A stretch of DNA of 46,480 nucleotides, taken from NCBI RefSeq assembly GCF_030063245.1, contig NZ_JASISR010000031.1:1-46480 (forward strand), read 5' to 3'. The position numbers and the translations under genes were made by a program. The notes beneath the pieces were generated by a model. The model made no database searches. It was not told the DNA's origin and saw only the letters and a program-made list of their open reading frames with translations. Below, piece after piece: positions 44,512-46,480 of the stretch (the stretch's first letter is position 1; every line of letters starts with the position of its first letter). This DNA is from Paenarthrobacter sp. PH39-S1. GTDB lineage: Bacteria > Actinomycetota > Actinomycetes > Actinomycetales > Micrococcaceae.

Positions 44512-45498
44512 GTGAACACGACTCCCAATACCCATACAGCTCGTTCCCCCGATGACGAGGACCCGCTCGACAGCTATTCGCGGACCGTCATCCAGGTCGC
44601 GGGAATTGTGACCGGGCAGGTGGCGGCCATTGAGGTGACGGGCGGCGGACGCGGTGGGCAGGTCCGGATCGGCGCCGGCTCGGCTGTTGTGTTCACCGCG
44701 GACGGCTACATGCTGACGAACGCGCATGTCGTCGCCGGGGCCCGTGCCGGGCAGGCTGTGTTTGCCGACGGCACCGCCACCGAGGTCGACATTGTGGGAT
44801 CGGACGCGTTGTCCGATCTGGCCGTCATCCGCGGTTGGACGGCGACGCCGGCGCCCGCCACGCTCGGCGATGCCGAAACACTTCGCGTCGGCCAGCTGGT
44901 CATTGCCGTCGGCAACCCGCTGGGCCTGGCGGGCTCCGTTTCGGCCGGCGTCGTCAGCGGTCTGGGGCGTTCAATCCCCACCTGGGCCGGGCCGAACCGA
45001 CGGGTGATCGAGGACGTCATTCAAACGGACGCTGCCCTCAACCCGGGCAGTTCCGGCGGCGCACTGGCAGATACCCGCGGCCGCATCGTCGGGATCAACA
45101 CGGCGGTGGCTGGGGCCGGCCTTGGGCTGGCTGTGCCCATTAACGCCACCACCCGCCGGATTATTTCCGCGCTGCTGACCGACGGACGGGTCCGACGTGC
45201 CTACCTCGGCCTGGTCAGCACGCCGGTTTCGTTGAACGCGGGCCTGGTCTTGCGAACCGGGCAGCGGCAGGGGCTGCGCGTCGTCGAGGTCATTCCCGGG
45301 TCCCCTGCCGACCAGGCCGGACTCAAGGGCGGCGATCTGGTGCTGAGCGCCGGCCGGCGCCCTGTCGCCAGCGCTGAGAGCCTGCAGAAACTGCTCTTCT
45401 CCGACGCCATCGGCGTCCCGCTGCCCATTACCGTGCTGCGCTCCGGTGCAGCGGTCGACGTCTTCGCCGTTCCGCGCGAAATGGTGGACACCCACTGA
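44512..45498 (+). CDS. HtrA/DegP-like serine protease with PDZ domain
   Basis: A 328-aa trypsin-fold protease. The triad is His72 (LTNAHVV), Asp102 (ALSDLAV) and Ser181 in NPGSSGGAL; the last motif is usually GNSGG. A C-terminal PDZ domain covers about 225-325 (LRVVEVIPGSPADQAGLKGGDLVLSAGRRPV). No signal peptide or membrane helix precedes the protease part, unlike most actinobacterial HtrA proteins, so it is probably cytoplasmic. The GTG start follows an excellent AGGAGGTG. Stands alone downstream of the tRNA. Confidence 0.9.
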   Translation: MNTTPNTHTARSPDDEDPLDSYSRTVIQVAGIVTGQVAAIEVTGGGRGGQVRIGAGSAVVFTADGYMLTNAHVVAGARAGQAVFADGTATEVDIVGSDALSDLAVIRGWTATPAPATLGDAETLRVGQLVIAVGNPLGLAGSVSAGVVSGLGRSIPTWAGPNRRVIEDVIQTDAALNPGSSGGALADTRGRIVGINTAVAGAGLGLAVPINATTRRIISALLTDGRVRRAYLGLVSTPVSLNAGLVLRTGQRQGLRVVEVIPGSPADQAGLKGGDLVLSAGRRPVASAESLQKLLFSDAIGVPLPITVLRSGAAVDVFAVPREMVDTH

Positions 45499-45570
45499 AT
45501 GCCGATATCACGCCAGGTTTGTGGGAGCAGAAGATTACGACGACGGCGACCGCAGGCTGGCAGAATGAAA

Positions 45571-45978
45571 TCAGACGAAGCTCATCTCCGCCTGCAAAAA
45601 GCGCTCCGCCTCGGCCACTGCGGCCAGAAACGCCTCCTGCTCGGTGGGGGACTGTCGAGGCTCCCGCGGATGCCATTCATGGGGCGATGAATGCACGCGC
45701 TCGAATCCGGTCTCAGGCGGGGCATAGAAAATCCCAAAGCGCTGCACCGGCCACTCCGGGGAAGTCTCCGGAGCCACGAGCATGGCGGCCCCGAGCGCGG
45801 GGTTAAACCACTGTGCAATCGGCCGCCGCCGGTCTTCAACAAATAGTCCGCCTGCATACAAGGCCGCTGATTCCTGACCGGAGTGTGCGCACAAACGATC
45901 CCACCACATGGTCAACAATCCGTTATCACACCGCTGCCACGTGGCTGGAAGGGGTTCGGGATCCTGCCTCTTAGGCAT
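45571..45978 (-). CDS. Uncharacterised 135-aa protein
   Basis: Not recognised. Soluble and rich in Trp, Pro and Glu, with SGQESAALYAGGLFVEDRRRP and FNPALGAAMLVAPETSPEWPVQRFG split by short loops, and a helical C-terminus EQEAFLAAVAEAERFLQAE. The start is strongly supported: TAAAAT, a near-consensus -10 box at 45985-45990, ends 6 nt before the ATG, a leaderless arrangement. Convergent with the HtrA-like gene. Confidence 0.65.
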   Translation of the reverse strand: MPKRQDPEPLPATWQRCDNGLLTMWWDRLCAHSGQESAALYAGGLFVEDRRRPIAQWFNPALGAAMLVAPETSPEWPVQRFGIFYAPPETGFERVHSSPHEWHPREPRQSPTEQEAFLAAVAEAERFLQAEMSFV

Positions 45979-46023
45979 GTAAAGATTTTATCCCGGCGCG
46001 GCTGCTTAGAACAGGGGACCGCC

Positions 46024-46197
46024 CTATTTGCGCCCGGGATTGATCCGGTACATTGCCGCGCCCAGAACTACGGCACCGATCAGCGCGGGAATCAGCCTAT
46101 TTCCGAAATAGCCGCCCAAAATGAGGCCTAGCACGGCGCCAAGCAGGATGCCGACGAACAGGCCGCGGCCGTTTCGGGACGGAGCCGAATTGGTCAT
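46024..46197 (-). CDS. Small glycine-zipper membrane protein (57 aa)
   Basis: Begins MTNSAPSRNGRG and then has two close membrane segments, GLFVGILLGAVLGLILGGYFG and LIPALIGAVVLGAAMY, the first with regular Gly every fourth residue (glycine zipper), and a positive end RINPGRK. TAAGCT ends 6 nt before the ATG, suggesting a leaderless transcript. Codon use is consistent with coding. Function unknown. Confidence 0.65.
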   Translation of the reverse strand: MTNSAPSRNGRGLFVGILLGAVLGLILGGYFGNRLIPALIGAVVLGAAMYRINPGRK

Positions 46198-46302
46198 GAC
46201 GACAGCTTACCAATCAAGGACGACGGCGATGCTGCCGCGGCTGGCGGAGCGATCAGCTGTGGCAGAGGCCCCCATGAAACCCGCGGACGCCACCACTTCC
46301 CT

Positions 46303-46480
46303 GCTAGTGGTGTGTCTCCCAAATAAGTAGGGATTTGGGTGTTAAGGTTGGGGTATGTCGAATTTTGCTCCCGCTTTGGTGGTTTCCGACGTTCAGCGCG
46401 CCCTGCTGGAAACGCTTTCTAAATCCCAGACGGCATCCCACCGGGAGGTGCAGCGCGCCCAGGTTTTGCTGATGGCCGCC
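46303..46480 (+). mobile_element. Left end of an IS630-type element (cut by window edge)
   Basis: From a TA at 46303-46304 (the target IS630 elements use) the sequence GTGGTGTGTCTCCC begins a likely left inverted repeat, followed 50 nt on by a transposase start. The right end lies outside the window, so the repeat cannot be verified. Confidence 0.55.
46355..46480 (+). CDS. IS630-family transposase, N-terminal part
   Basis: First 42 residues only. ALVVSDVQRALLETLSKSQ and SHREVQRAQVLLMAA match the opening of IS630-type transposases (a helix-turn-helix with the conserved QRAQ.LL.AA). The catalytic DDE part would lie beyond the window. Confidence 0.72.
   Translation, partial: MSNFAPALVVSDVQRALLETLSKSQTASHREVQRAQVLLMAA

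Noticed and set aside
46201-46302. Short frames between the 57-aa gene and the insertion element
   Set aside because: No start signal or recognisable sequence; treated as intergenic.

Overview
The window is high-GC DNA from an actinobacterium. The GatCAB operon, the mycobacterial-type promoters with many leaderless starts, the SAM-IV-type riboswitch ahead of metY/metX, the single-subunit glycyl-tRNA synthetase and the overall gene content fit the Micrococcaceae, most like Arthrobacter and relatives. This placement is inference from content; no search was run.

Layout. 1-3.6 kb: the gatCAB operon for amidated aminoacyl-tRNA. 3.7-6.6 kb: a PP2C-like phosphatase facing a cysteine-type sulfatase; just upstream of the sulfatase lies a wrecked gene for its own activator, the formylglycine-generating enzyme (FGE). 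6.6-14.8 kb: divergent from the sulfatase, a LacI-controlled sugar operon (two ABC permeases, a large lipoprotein binding protein, LacI regulator, Gfo/Idh/MocA oxidoreductase, GH35 beta-galactosidase). With the sulfatase this looks like a locus for (sulfated) galactoside uptake and breakdown, now without a local FGE. 14.8-21.5 kb: amino-acid genes (LysR, tdh-kbl, a D-arginine-dehydrogenase-like flavoenzyme, a LysE exporter, hutI). 21.6-23.1 kb: a lipase-maturation-factor-like membrane protein. 23.2-27.9 kb: a five-gene operon (SIS deaminase, ROK kinase, PfkB kinase, class II aldolase, DeoR regulator) that fits galactosamine or N-acetylgalactosamine catabolism through tagatose phosphates. 28-29.5 kb: CPBP membrane protease and VOC protein. 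29.7-32.6 kb: SAM-IV riboswitch, metY, metX. 32.7-38.8 kb: small enzymes (SGNH hydrolase, two GNATs, ASCH, alpha/beta hydrolase, S4 protein) and glyS. 38.8-39.5 kb: decayed short-chain fatty-acid transporter. 39.7-44.3 kb: dus, dgt, dnaG, tRNA-Asn. 44.5-46.5 kb: HtrA-like protease, two unknown small genes and the left end of an IS630-type element.

Most notable: the FGE remnant beside a sulfatase that needs formylglycine; a LacI-type operator overlapping the promoter of the divergent sugar operon; a family of REP-like palindromes, one of which encodes the same last four residues and stop codon for two convergent genes; several minisatellites; and a recurring -10 box placed 6 nt before start codons, indicating leaderless mRNAs. 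No CRISPR array, prophage or toxin-antitoxin system is visible.
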